A DNA stretch of 62,653 nt from Paenibacillus lignilyticus. Its GTDB lineage: Bacteria > Bacillota > Bacilli > Paenibacillales > Paenibacillaceae. The position numbers and the translations under genes were made by a program. The DNA is taken from assembly GCF_017942085.1 (NCBI RefSeq), contig NZ_JAGKSP010000022.1:1-62653 (forward strand). Reading direction: 5' to 3'. How positions within the stretch are numbered: position 1 is the first letter of the stretch; every line of letters starts with the position of its first letter. The notes below the pieces were generated by a model that saw only the letters and a program-made list of their open reading frames with translations, was not told the DNA's origin and did no database searches. Positions 25,593-37,700 of the stretch are shown here, piece after piece.

Positions 25593-25659
25593 CTGCTGTT
25601 GAAATTAAGTTTCTTCATTAATAATAACTTCAGCTGTGGAAACTTAATTTCAAAGGCAG
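25593..25659. repeat. long inverted repeat in the tuf-rpsJ interval
   Basis: Arms at 25593-25613 and 25639-25659 pair over 21 positions with two mismatches. The inner 13 bp (GAAATTAAGTTTC with GAAACTTAATTTC) are perfect, and the loop is 25 nt. The interval 25518-25936 otherwise holds no credible gene. The element is 75 bp upstream of the S10 promoter and lies outside its transcript. Confidence 0.7.
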
Positions 25660-25744
25660 CACGTAAACTCTCCGACTCACAATTCTCTCCGATACAGTTG
25701 CTGCTTCTCATAAATGCTATTTTCAAAACCCGTGGTGAAGACAT

Positions 25745-25776
25745 AATAAAAATGGCTTGAATACTCCGAGCCATTT
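25745..25776 (-). terminator. intrinsic terminator without an obvious gene
   Basis: AAATGGCT (25750-25757) and AGCCATTT (25769-25776) pair perfectly around an 11-nt loop and are followed on minus by TTTTTATT. It stands about 105 nt beyond the tuf terminator, so it is either a backup for tuf or the end of the candidate transcript started at 25833-25861. Confidence 0.65.
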
Positions 25777-25827
25777 ACGATTAACTGCATTCACTTTGTT
25801 CACTTTGTTTCTGCGCGTCTTTGTCTT
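25745..25827 (-). ncRNA. candidate short orphan transcript
   Basis: A promoter-like TTGATT (25856-25861), a 17-nt spacer and TAATAT (25833-25838) point to a start near 25826. The transcript would end about 80 nt later at the terminator at 25745-25776. It contains a tandem AACAAAGTG repeat and no open frame with a ribosome binding site. This is a prediction from two signals only; readthrough from tuf is the competing explanation. Confidence 0.35.
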
Positions 25828-25832
25828 CACTT

Positions 25833-25861
25833 ATATTAATGAATGTACGACATTTAATCAA
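25833..25861 (-). promoter_or_regulatory. orphan sigma-A-like promoter downstream of tuf
   Basis: TTGATT-17-TAATAT on the minus strand, placed 20 nt after the tuf terminator and facing no coding sequence. Match quality is moderate in an AT-rich region where chance matches are common. Confidence 0.4.
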
Positions 25862-25879
25862 ACATCAAAATTTAGTAAT

Positions 25880-25905
25880 AAAAAAGCCCCCACCGAAGTG
25901 AGGGC
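25880..25905 (-). terminator. tuf: tuf terminator with TTCG loop
   Basis: In transcript sense GCCCTCAC-TTCG-GTGGGGGC is followed by TTTTTT. A smaller hairpin (CTGCAGC/GCTGCAG, 25914-25931) precedes it, just after the tuf stop codon. Confidence 0.93.
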
Positions 25906-25936
25906 TTCATGAGCTGCAGCTTACGCTGCAGTTTCA

Positions 25937-27127
25937 TTATTTTTGGATGGAAGCTACAGCGCCGGCGCCAACAGTACGGCCGCCTTCACGGATAGCGAAG
26001 CGAGTACCATCTTCCAGAGCGATTGGAGCGATAAGCTCAACCGTAACTGTGATGTTGTCGCCTGGCATAACCATCTCAGTACCTTCAGGCAAGCTGATGA
26101 TACCAGTTACGTCAGTTGTACGGAAGTAGAACTGTGGACGGTAACCTGTGAAAAAAGGCTTGTGACGTCCGCCCTCTTCTTTAGTCAGAACGTAGATTTG
26201 AGCTGTAAAGTTCGTGTGTGGTTTAACGGAACCTGGCTTAGCAAGTACTTGACCACGCTCGATGTCTTTACGGTCTACACCACGAAGCAATGCGCCGATG
26301 TTGTCACCAGCTTGTGCGGAATCAAGCAATTTGCGGAACATCTCTACGCCTGTTACAACGCATTTGCGAGTTTCTTCAGCAATACCGATGATTTCAACTT
26401 CGTCAGATACTTTAACTACGCCACGCTCAACGCGTCCTGTAGCAACTGTACCACGACCTGTGATTGTGAACACGTCCTCAACTGGCATAAGGAACGGCTT
26501 GTCAGTATCACGTTGTGGAGTTGGGATGTAAGTATCGACTTGTTCGAACAATTCGATGATTTTGTCAGCCCATGGGCCGTCTGGGTTTTGAAGAGCTTCA
26601 CGAGCAGCGCCGCGGATGATTGGAGTATCATCACCTGGGAACTCGTATTCGCTAAGAAGGTCGCGAACTTCCATCTCAACGAGTTCAAGCAACTCATCAT
26701 CTTCAACCATGTCGCATTTGTTCAGGAATACGACGATGTAAGGTACGCCTACTTGGCGGGAAAGAAGGATGTGCTCACGCGTTTGCGGCATTGGGCCGTC
26801 TGCTGCGGATACAACCAGGATTGCTCCGTCCATTTGTGCAGCACCAGTGATCATGTTTTTAACATAGTCGGCGTGACCTGGGCAGTCAACGTGTGCATAG
26901 TGACGGTTAGGAGTTTCGTACTCAACGTGAGCTGTGGAGATTGTGATACCGCGCTCGCGCTCTTCTGGAGCTTTGTCGATTTGGTCGAATGCTACAGCAG
27001 CACCACCGTATCTTTTCGAAAGAACTGTTGTGATTGCAGCAGTCAAAGTTGTTTTACCATGATCGACGTGACCAATTGTACCAATGTTAACGTGCGGTTT
27101 ATTACGTTCAAATTTAGCCTTAGCCAT
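25937..27127 (-). CDS. tuf: elongation factor Tu
   Basis: The 396-residue GTPase delivers aminoacyl-tRNA to the ribosome. G1 GHVDHGKT is at 19-26, the switch motif DCPGH at 80-84 and NKCD at 135-138; beta-barrel domains 2 and 3 follow. AGGAGG lies 8-9 nt before the ATG. The 112-bp fusA-tuf interval contains an ACAACTT/AAGTTGT hairpin (about 27206-27229) and no convincing promoter, so tuf is probably mainly cotranscribed with fusA. Confidence 0.99.
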   Translation of the reverse strand: MAKAKFERNKPHVNIGTIGHVDHGKTTLTAAITTVLSKRYGGAAVAFDQIDKAPEERERGITISTAHVEYETPNRHYAHVDCPGHADYVKNMITGAAQMDGAILVVSAADGPMPQTREHILLSRQVGVPYIVVFLNKCDMVEDDELLELVEMEVRDLLSEYEFPGDDTPIIRGAAREALQNPDGPWADKIIELFEQVDTYIPTPQRDTDKPFLMPVEDVFTITGRGTVATGRVERGVVKVSDEVEIIGIAEETRKCVVTGVEMFRKLLDSAQAGDNIGALLRGVDRKDIERGQVLAKPGSVKPHTNFTAQIYVLTKEEGGRHKPFFTGYRPQFYFRTTDVTGIISLPEGTEMVMPGDNITVTVELIAPIALEDGTRFAIREGGRTVGAGAVASIQK

Positions 27128-27239
27128 TGAACTATTCCTCCTTAATAGATAGAAGATTATGTGATCGGCTGTGTGGGAGCTATTGCCCCCAGCATTCAGC
27201 CAAAGTACAACTTATGAGATACAAGTTGTTAAAGGACTA

Positions 27240-29321
<2,082 letters not shown>

Positions 29322-29350
29322 AATTCAGTCTCCCTTCGATTAAGCGAATT

Positions 29351-29821
29351 CTACCAACGATAGTGAGCGAACGCTTTATTCGCTTCAGCCATTTTGTGTG
29401 TATCTTCGCGTTTTTTCACGGATGAACCAGTGTTATTGGAAGCATCGATGATTTCAGCCGCCAAACGCTCTTCCATCGTTTTCTCACCGCGGTTACGTGA
29501 ATAGTTCACGAGCCAACGGAGACCAAGCGATGTACGGCGCTCCGGTTTAACTTCAATTGGTACCTGGTAGTTCGAACCGCCTACACGGCGTGCTTTAACT
29601 TCAAGTACTGGCATGATGTTCTTAATTGCTGCTTCAAAAACTTCCATCGGTTCTTTACCCGTACGCTCGTTGATAAGAGTGAACGCATCATACAAAATTG
29701 TTTGAGCGACACCGCGTTTACCATCGATCATGATACGGTTGATCAAGCGAGTTACAAGCTTGCTGCTGTACAACGGATCTGGCAATACATCACGTTTTGC
29801 TACTGGACCTTTGCGTGGCAT
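29351..29821 (-). CDS. rpsG: 30S ribosomal protein S7
   Basis: The 156-residue protein opens MPRKGPVAKRDVLPDPLYSS and contains RVGGSNYQVPIEVKPERRTS, the S7 beta-hairpin near the E site. It nucleates assembly of the small subunit head. Confidence 0.99.
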   Translation of the reverse strand: MPRKGPVAKRDVLPDPLYSSKLVTRLINRIMIDGKRGVAQTILYDAFTLINERTGKEPMEVFEAAIKNIMPVLEVKARRVGGSNYQVPIEVKPERRTSLGLRWLVNYSRNRGEKTMEERLAAEIIDASNNTGSSVKKREDTHKMAEANKAFAHYRW

Positions 29822-29885
29822 GTGGAAGTCCCCCTTTCTTCTAGTTTTTCATTTTAGGATGAGGATAACCGTCGCCGGCTATGCC

Positions 29886-30305
29886 TTATTTTTTAACTTT
29901 AGGACGTTTTGTTCCGTATTTGGAACGGGCTTGTTTACGGTTGTTAACACCCGCTGTATCAAGCGCACCGCGAACGATATGGTAACGAACACCCGGAAGA
30001 TCTTTTACCCGGCCGCCGCGTACCAATACTACGCTATGCTCCTGTAGGTTGTGTCCAATACCGCCGATGTAAGCTGTAACCTCAACGCGGTTAGTCAAAC
30101 GTACACGCGCATATTTCCGCAAAGCGGAGTTCGGTTTTTTCGGAGTCATCGTACCTACACGTGTACAAACTCCGCGTTTTTGTGGCGAACTCAGGTTTGT
30201 CTCTTCACGTTTCAGTGCGTTAAATCCTCTTTGCAGGGCTGGCGATTTCGATTTAACGATTTTCGCTTCACGGCCTTTGCGAACGAGTTGGTTAATTGTT
30301 GGCAT
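29886..30305 (-). CDS. rpsL: 30S ribosomal protein S12
   Basis: The 139-residue protein contains TPKKPNSALRKYARVRLTN and EHSVVLVRGGRVKDLPGVRY. The lysines of these two loops that are altered in streptomycin-resistant mutants have the normal residues. S12 monitors codon-anticodon pairing in the decoding centre. Confidence 0.99.
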   Translation of the reverse strand: MPTINQLVRKGREAKIVKSKSPALQRGFNALKREETNLSSPQKRGVCTRVGTMTPKKPNSALRKYARVRLTNRVEVTAYIGGIGHNLQEHSVVLVRGGRVKDLPGVRYHIVRGALDTAGVNNRKQARSKYGTKRPKVKK

Positions 30306-30438
30306 GTTGCATCCCCCTTCCTCACTTAGTAAAGCTGTTCAAGACATATTGGCTATTTAAGCCCACAGATCCAGGCGGTTCATAAAGAAACAAACGAAAG
30401 TTTCTACCTTGTATTCACTCGGTAAAAACGTTACTTCT

Positions 30439-30669
30439 TTATTCGATTTCCGGTATAACCGCTGCCATCGCTGCCCCAACTTCAATCCCGCAGGTTTCCC
30501 CAAGGCTCTTCATTGATTCAGACCAGATAATTGGCACTCCCGATGTTTCGCAAAGCCGAACAATACTGTTCTTCAGCCGCGGATCTGTATCTTGTGCTAC
30601 GTAGACTTGAGTGGCTAAGCCTTGCTCAACCATCTTCGTCGTTTGCTTGCTACCTATTACAAACCGCAT
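30439..30669 (-). CDS. rplGB: L7Ae-family ribosome-associated protein (YbxF type)
   Basis: The 76-residue L7Ae-fold protein has VIGSKQTTKMVEQGLATQVY and GVPIIWSESMKSLGETCGIE, the k-turn-binding family pattern. Bacillus YbxF binds k-turn RNA and associates with ribosomes. The second ATG (30669) is preferred because GGAAGG is then 9 nt away rather than adjoining the first ATG. It heads the str-type operon rplGB-rpsL-rpsG-fusA-tuf. Confidence 0.9.
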   Translation of the reverse strand: MRFVIGSKQTTKMVEQGLATQVYVAQDTDPRLKNSIVRLCETSGVPIIWSESMKSLGETCGIEVGAAMAAVIPEIE

Positions 30670-30759
30670 CTCAACCATCCTTCCAAGTCAATCAAAACTA
30701 GAACGATCAAGTTTCGTTAATGACATGCGTAGAGGTTGTGCGATTTGGCACACTACGAC

Positions 30760-30789
30760 ATATTAGCATCTAGGCTTGGTGAATGTCAA
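30760..30789 (-). promoter_or_regulatory. sigma-A promoter of rplGB-rpsL-rpsG-fusA-tuf
   Basis: A consensus TTGACA (30784-30789), an 18-nt spacer ending in TGC, and TAATAT (30760-30765), giving an extended -10. It faces the rplGB gene from the rpoC-rplGB interval. Confidence 0.82.
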
Positions 30790-30847
30790 GCATGACTCTT
30801 CAAGAATTACAGGAGAAAATGGATATTCATGACAAGGCATGACGGCG

Positions 30848-30903
30848 CAAAGAGCGGCAGGCTTACTTCCGTTTGCAACGGCTGCAGCCCCGCTCGCTCT
30901 TTG
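30848..30903 (-). other. stem-loop downstream of rpoC
   Basis: CAAAGAGCG (30848-30856) and CGCTCTTTG (30895-30903) pair perfectly and enclose an inner CCGTT/AACGG hairpin. It lies 30 nt after rpoC, where a terminator is expected, but no T-run follows on minus. A 3'-end stabiliser or weak terminator is likely. Confidence 0.5.
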
Positions 30904-30932
30904 TCCTCATGCTGCTTTATATCACATTCCGA

Positions 30933-33900
30933 TTAAGATTCAACCGGTACGCTCTCTGCTTCAACTTGCAGTTCTTCCAATGGTTCATCATCCATACCGG
31001 CCACATGTACGCTGCGATAACGCTGCATACCTGTACCTGCCGGGATGAGCTTACCAATGATAACATTCTCTTTCAAACCAAGCAACTGGTCGACTTTACC
31101 TTTGATAGCGGCATCGGTCAAGACACGAGTTGTCTCTTGGAACGAAGCTGCGGACAAGAAGGAGTCCGTTTCCAGGGATGCTTTGGTAATACCCAGCAAT
31201 ACCGGTTTCGCAACCGCCGGCTCTTTGCCGGAGAGGATTGCTTCGCGGTTAGCTGCTTCGTACTCATGAATATCAACAAAAGCGCCCGGCAACAGCGTAG
31301 TGTCGCCTGCTTCTACGATACGGATTTTGCGAAGCATTTGCTTCACCATAACCTCGATGTGCTTATCGTTGATTTCTACCCCTTGGTTCCGGTATACGCG
31401 TTGAACTTCCTGAAGGATATAGTTCTGAACGCCACGGATACCTTTGATGCGGAGCATATCCTTCGGATCGATCGAACCGTCTGTGAGCTCGTCGCCGGCT
31501 TCAATTTGCTTGCCTTTGATTACGCGGATACGCGAGCCGTAGCTGACTGCGTACACTTTGGATTCTGCTTCACCTTGGACTTCGATTTCACGGCGGTCTT
31601 TCGTCTCGCGGATGTCTTTAATAACACCGTCGATTTCGGAAATAATCGCTTGACCTTTCGGGTTACGCGCTTCGAAAAGCTCTTGGATACGCGGCAAACC
31701 TTGCGTGATATCGTCTCCGGCAACACCGCCGGTATGGAAGGTACGCATTGTAAGCTGTGTTCCCGGTTCCCCGATGGATTGAGCAGCGATAATACCAACC
31801 GCTTCACCAATCTCAACGAACTTACCTGTTGCCAAGTTACGTCCATAGCAAATTTTACATACGCCGTGACGAGCGCGGCAGCTAAGAACGGAACGGATTT
31901 GCAGGCTTTCTACTCCGGCAGCGATAACTTCTTCTGCTTTATTGGAATCGATCAACTGGCTGCGGTTGAGAATGATTTCGCCGGTTTGTGGATTACGTAC
32001 AGTTTCAAAGGAGTAACGGCCTTCAATACGGTCGTAAAGATCTTCGATAACCTCTTTACCGTCTTGAATTTTGCTTACTCTAAAGCCTTTGTCTGTTCCG
32101 CAATCATCCTCACGAACGATTACATCTTGTGCAACGTCAACCAGACGACGAGTCAGGTAACCTGAGTCAGCTGTACGCAAAGCCGTATCGGCAAGACCTT
32201 TACGGGCACCATGCGTCGAGATGAAGTACTCGAGTACGGTTAGGCCTTCACGGAAGTTGGACTTGATTGGCAATTCGATAATCCGACCGGATGGATTCGC
32301 CATCAAACCACGCATACCGCCAAGCTGCGTAATTTGCGATTTGTTACCCCGTGCTTTGGAATCCACCATGAGCATGATGGAGTTGTAACGATCCATCGAT
32401 TTCATGAGAATTTCAGTGATTTGATCTTTGGTTTTGCTCCAAATTTCAATAACACGGTCATAACGCTCTTCATTTGTAATCAAACCACGACGGTATTGAT
32501 TCGAAACGACTTTAACTTTCTCTTCGGACTCTCTTAAGATCTCAACCTTCTCAGGCGGAACAATAACGTCAGAAACCGCAACCGTAATACCCGCACGAGT
32601 CGAGTACGTAAAGCCCAGCTCCTTGATCTTATCAAGCATGACCGAAGTTCTGGTTGTATGGTATTGACGGAAGCACTCTGCAATAATCAAGCCGAGGTAC
32701 TCTTTACCTACGCCGCCAATTTGAGCCAATCCATCCATAAACTTAAGCAAATCCGCGCCCTTATCATGGACAAAATATTTATCCGGGGTTCCTTGCAGCA
32801 AGTTCACCTTAGTCGGCTCGTTGATGTAAGGGAAATCCGGCGGGTAAATTTCGTTGAAGATGACTTTACCAACCGTGGTGCAAATCAGCGTTTTCTGCTG
32901 TGCATCCGTGAAGGACGTTTTCTTCAGAACTTTAACCGGGATAAATATACGTGCATGCAGCGATACGATACCGCGTTGGTATGCAGAGATCGCTTCGTTT
33001 ACAGTAGCGAATACAGAACCGCTGCCTTTACCCTCTTTGTTATCCATTGTCAGGTAGAAGCTTCCGAGAACCATATCCTGCGAAGGCGTTACGACCGGTT
33101 TGCCGTCTTTCGGGTTCAAAATGTTACCCGAAGCAAGCATGAGCAAACGCGCTTCAGCTTGCGCCTCAGCAGAGAGCGGTACGTGAACAGCCATTTGGTC
33201 ACCGTCAAAGTCCGCGTTATAAGCGGTACAAACGAGCGGATGAAGTTTAATCGCGCGGCCTTCAACCAAAATAGGTTCGAAAGCTTGGATACCCAAACGG
33301 TGAAGGGTCGGGGCACGGTTTAGTAGAACCGGGTGCTCCTTGATTACTTCTTCCAGCACATCCCAAACTTCAGGGCTAACGCGTTCAACTTTACGTTTTG
33401 CACTCTTGATGTTGTGTGCAAGACCTTTGTTAACGAGTTCCTTCATAACGAATGGCTTGAAGAGCTCAAGCGCCATTTCTTTCGGCAATCCGCATTGGAA
33501 CATTTTCAAGCTAGGACCTACGACGATAACGGAACGACCGGAATAGTCAACCCGTTTACCGAGCAAGTTCTGACGGAAACGTCCTTGCTTACCTTTAAGC
33601 ATATGGCTGAGCGATTTAAGCGGACGGTTACCTGGACCCGTTACCGGGCGACCACGGCGGCCGTTATCGATCAAAGCATCAACCGCTTCTTGAAGCATAC
33701 GCTTCTCGTTCTGCACGATAATATCCGGCGCACCGAGATCAAGCAGACGTTTCAGACGATTATTACGGTTAATTACACGACGGTACAAGTCATTAAGGTC
33801 AGACGTCGCAAAACGTCCGCCGTCAAGCTGTACCATTGGACGAAGTTCCGGTGGAATGACCGGCAACACATCAAGAATCATCCATTCCGGCATATTGCCG

Positions 33901-34556
33901 GAGTTACGGAATGCTTCGATAACTTCAAGACGTTTGATCGCACGGTTACGACGTTGGCCTTGAGCGGTACGAAGATCTTCTTTCAATGTTTCAAGCTCAC
34001 GCTCAACATCGATGTCTTGAAGCAATTTCTTAACTGCTTCCGCACCCATGCCTGCATGGAACCCATAGCCGTATTTCTCACGGTAGCTGCGGTATTCCTT
34101 CTCGGACAACAGCTGCTTTTTCTCAAGCGGCGTATCGCCTGGATCCGTTACCACATATGATGCAAAATAGATGATCTCTTCAAGCGAACGAGGCGACATA
34201 TCAAGCGCCAGCCCCATACGGCTTGGAATTCCTTTGAAGTACCAGATATGGGATACAGGAGCTGCCAGCTCGATATGTCCCATACGCTCACGACGAACTT
34301 TCGCACGCGTTACTTCAACACCACAGCGGTCACAAACGACGCCTTTATAACGAACACGCTTGTATTTACCGCAATGACATTCCCAGTCTTTCGTCGGTCC
34401 GAAAATCTTTTCGCAGAAAAGACCTTCTTTCTCCGGTTTTAAAGTCCTGTAGTTGATCGTTTCCGGTTTCTTTACTTCTCCGCGGGACCACGATCGGATT
34501 TTATCCGGAGATGCCAATCCAATCTTCATATACTCGAAGTTGTTCACGTCCAACAA
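30933..34556 (-). CDS. rpoC: RNA polymerase subunit beta'
   Basis: The 1207-residue subunit carries the N-terminal zinc site (CHCGKY and CDRCG, near residues 60-80) and the catalytic NADFDGD motif binding Mg2+. It also has the second zinc region ending CKICYG and the bridge-helix/trigger-loop region. The TTG at 34556 is chosen because AAGGAGGG is 7 nt upstream and the sequence then aligns with Bacillus from LDVNNFEYM; an ATG at 34577 precedes the binding site. The 152-bp rpoB-rpoC gap has no clear promoter. Confidence 0.98.
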   Translation of the reverse strand: MLDVNNFEYMKIGLASPDKIRSWSRGEVKKPETINYRTLKPEKEGLFCEKIFGPTKDWECHCGKYKRVRYKGVVCDRCGVEVTRAKVRRERMGHIELAAPVSHIWYFKGIPSRMGLALDMSPRSLEEIIYFASYVVTDPGDTPLEKKQLLSEKEYRSYREKYGYGFHAGMGAEAVKKLLQDIDVERELETLKEDLRTAQGQRRNRAIKRLEVIEAFRNSGNMPEWMILDVLPVIPPELRPMVQLDGGRFATSDLNDLYRRVINRNNRLKRLLDLGAPDIIVQNEKRMLQEAVDALIDNGRRGRPVTGPGNRPLKSLSHMLKGKQGRFRQNLLGKRVDYSGRSVIVVGPSLKMFQCGLPKEMALELFKPFVMKELVNKGLAHNIKSAKRKVERVSPEVWDVLEEVIKEHPVLLNRAPTLHRLGIQAFEPILVEGRAIKLHPLVCTAYNADFDGDQMAVHVPLSAEAQAEARLLMLASGNILNPKDGKPVVTPSQDMVLGSFYLTMDNKEGKGSGSVFATVNEAISAYQRGIVSLHARIFIPVKVLKKTSFTDAQQKTLICTTVGKVIFNEIYPPDFPYINEPTKVNLLQGTPDKYFVHDKGADLLKFMDGLAQIGGVGKEYLGLIIAECFRQYHTTRTSVMLDKIKELGFTYSTRAGITVAVSDVIVPPEKVEILRESEEKVKVVSNQYRRGLITNEERYDRVIEIWSKTKDQITEILMKSMDRYNSIMLMVDSKARGNKSQITQLGGMRGLMANPSGRIIELPIKSNFREGLTVLEYFISTHGARKGLADTALRTADSGYLTRRLVDVAQDVIVREDDCGTDKGFRVSKIQDGKEVIEDLYDRIEGRYSFETVRNPQTGEIILNRSQLIDSNKAEEVIAAGVESLQIRSVLSCRARHGVCKICYGRNLATGKFVEIGEAVGIIAAQSIGEPGTQLTMRTFHTGGVAGDDITQGLPRIQELFEARNPKGQAIISEIDGVIKDIRETKDRREIEVQGEAESKVYAVSYGSRIRVIKGKQIEAGDELTDGSIDPKDMLRIKGIRGVQNYILQEVQRVYRNQGVEINDKHIEVMVKQMLRKIRIVEAGDTTLLPGAFVDIHEYEAANREAILSGKEPAVAKPVLLGITKASLETDSFLSAASFQETTRVLTDAAIKGKVDQLLGLKENVIIGKLIPAGTGMQRYRSVHVAGMDDEPLEELQVEAESVPVES

Positions 34557-34707
34557 GGAGCAACCCTCCTTCGTCATGGTTCACTAATATGCTGTATTTA
34601 ACGCCGTTAACGGCTAAAGGAGCACAGCTCATGCGGCTCCTTCAACCTTACATCCGCCCGTGAAGTTGGATTCGGCATGCTTATGACTACCGGCAGGAAA
34701 GCAACGA

Positions 34708-37700
34708 TTACTCGACGCCTACTTCTGCACCTTCTAAATTGAGGTTGAGCTTGTCAGTTGCTGCATCATCCTCATCGTCCATCTCTTTCATTTCGATCTC
34801 TTCTTCATTCTCTGATAGGATTTTAACGTCCATACCTAAGCTCTGAAGCTCTTTGATCAAAACTTTGAAGGATTCAGGCACGCCCGGTTCCGGAACGTTC
34901 TCGCCCTTCACGATAGACTCGTACGTTTTGACGCGGCCGACGACATCATCGGATTTCACGGTCAAAATCTCTTGCAGTGTATATGCGGCGCCGTAGGCTT
35001 CGAGCGCCCAAACTTCCATCTCCCCGAAACGCTGACCGCCGAACTGCGCTTTACCACCCAGCGGCTGCTGAGTAACAAGCGAGTAAGGACCAGTGGAACG
35101 AGCATGGATTTTATCATCGACCATGTGCGCCAGTTTAATCATGTACATGACGCCGACCGTTACTTCACGCTCGAACGGCTCACCGGAGCGTCCGTCGTAA
35201 AGAACTGTTTTACCATTACGCTGCATACCTGCTTCTTCCATGGAGTCAAACACGTCATACTCACGCGCTCCATCGAATACCGGCGTTGCAGCATGGATGC
35301 CTAGACGCTTACAAGCCATACCAAGATGGACTTCGAGCACTTGACCGATGTTCATACGCGAAGGTACGCCCAGCGGGTTAAGAACAACCTCTACCGGTGT
35401 TCCGTCCGGCAGGAACGGCATATCTTCTTCCGGGAGGATACGGGCGATAACCCCTTTGTTACCATGGCGGCCTGCCATTTTATCCCCTTCAGAGATCTTA
35501 CGTTTCTGAGCGATGTAGGCACGAACCAATTGGTTAACGCCAGGCGGCAACTCGTCGCCGTTCTCACGTGTAAACACTTTAACGTCGACAACGATACCGT
35601 CGGTACCATGTGGTACACGCAAGCTGGTATCACGGACTTCACGCGCCTTCTCACCGAAAATCGCATGCAGCAAACGCTCTTCAGCCGTCAGCTCCGTAAC
35701 CCCTTTAGGCGTTACTTTACCAACGAGAATATCCCCCGCGCTGATTTCAGCACCGACACGGATAATACCGCGCTCATCCAAGTTGCGGAGCGCTTCTTCA
35801 CCGACGTTCGGAATGTCGCGTGTAATTTCTTCCGGTCCAAGTTTCGTGTCACGCGCTTCCGACTCATACTCTTCGATATGAATGGACGTGTACACATCCT
35901 CTTTAACCAGTTTCTCGCTTAGTAGGATCGCATCCTCATAGTTGTAGCCTTCCCACGTCATGAACGCAACGACCACGTTACGTCCGAGCGCCAATTCGCC
36001 CATTTCGGTGGAAGGACCATCCGCAAGGATATCCCCTTTCTTCACGATGTCGCCTTTACGGCAGATCGGACGCTGGTTGATACAAGTACCTTGGTTAGAG
36101 CGCATGAACTTATGCAGCTTCGATTTCACCAAGTCGCCTGTTACCGGCTTACCGTCAATCATCTCAACGCGGCGCAGCCAGATCTCATTGGCCGACACGC
36201 GCTCGATAACGCCATCGTATTTGGCAACGATACATACGCCTGAATCTTTAGCAGACTTATGTTCCATACCCGTTCCGACAAGCGGAGATTTCGGAATAAG
36301 CAGCGGAACCGCCTGCCGCTGCATGTTGGATCCCATGAGCGCACGGTTGGAGTCATCGTTCTCAAGGAACGGAATGAGCGCCGTAGCGACGGATACAACC
36401 TGTTTAGGCGATACATCCATATAGTCAACCCGTTCAGTAGGCATAGTCAAAATATTGTCAGCCTGCTTGTTGTAACGAACGATAACCGCATCCTCGAGGA
36501 ACTTACCGTCAGGGGTAAGCTTCGCATTCGCTTGCGCGATGACGTAGTTATCTTCTTCATCAGCAGTCAGGTAGGCAATTTGCTCCGTAACAATAGCCGT
36601 CTTAGGATCTACCCAGCGGTAAGGAGCTTCGATAAAGCCATATTCATTAATACGCGCGAATGTCGACAAGGAGTTGATCAGACCGATGTTCGGTCCCTCC
36701 GGCGTCTCAATCGGGCACATACGGCCATAGTGAGAGTTATGAACGTCACGAACCTCAAAGCCCGCGCGCTCACGCGTCAAACCGCCGGGTCCGAGTGCAG
36801 ACAGACGACGTTTGTGCGTCAGCTCGGCAAGCGGATTCGTTTGGTCCATAAACTGCGAGAGTTGGGATGAACCAAAGAACTCTTTAATCGATGCAATAAC
36901 AGGACGGATGTTGATAAGCGCCTGAGGTGTAATCGCATTTGCATCCTGGATGGACATACGCTCGCGAACAACACGCTCCATACGGGACAAACCGATACGG
37001 AACTGGTTCTGAAGCAGCTCGCCAACCGAACGAAGACGACGGTTACCTAGGTGGTCAATATCATCCGTGCTTCCAACGCCATGCAGCAAATCTATGAAAT
37101 AATTGATGGAAGCGATTATATCAGCAGGCGTAATATGCTTAACAGCTTTGTCGATAATGCCGTTGGCAATGACCTTAATCACTTTAGTCTCATCAAGCGG
37201 GGAGAATACACTCACCGTTTGAAGCGGAATACTATCCGCATCAAGAACGCCATTTGCCACATTGTACGTTTTGAAGCCTACATTGTTCTCCAGATGAGGG
37301 ATCAGCTCATCCAGCAAACGACGGTCGATCATTTGACCGGCTTCCGCCAGGATTTCCCCTGTAGAAGGATCAAACAACGTTTCCGCCAACCGTTGGTTGA
37401 ACAGACGGTTCTTAATGTGCAGCTTCTTATTGATTTTGTAACGGCCTACGTTAGCCAAATCATAACGCTTTGGATCAAAGAAGCGCGCAACCAGCAAGCT
37501 CTTTGCGTTATCCAGCGTCGGCGGCTCACCCGGACGGAGTCTTTCGTAAATCTCGATAAGAGCTTTTTCCGTGGAATCGGTGTTATCCTTATCCAGCGTG
37601 TTGCGAATATATTCGTCATGGCCCAGCAATTCTAAAATTTCAGCATCCGTGCCGAAACCAAGGGCGCGAAGAAGCACTGTGACAGGGATCTTCCGAGTGC

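Noticed and set aside
25535..25774. Minus-strand frame of 79 codons in the tuf-rpsJ interval
   Set aside because: Its start lies within a terminator stem, there is no ribosome binding site, and the frame crosses the inverted repeat.
25943..27130. A 395-codon open frame on the plus strand spanning almost all of tuf
   Set aside because: It is the exact antisense of the EF-Tu gene, has no ribosome binding site and has a cysteine- and phenylalanine-rich composition. Strong codon bias in tuf commonly leaves such antisense frames open.
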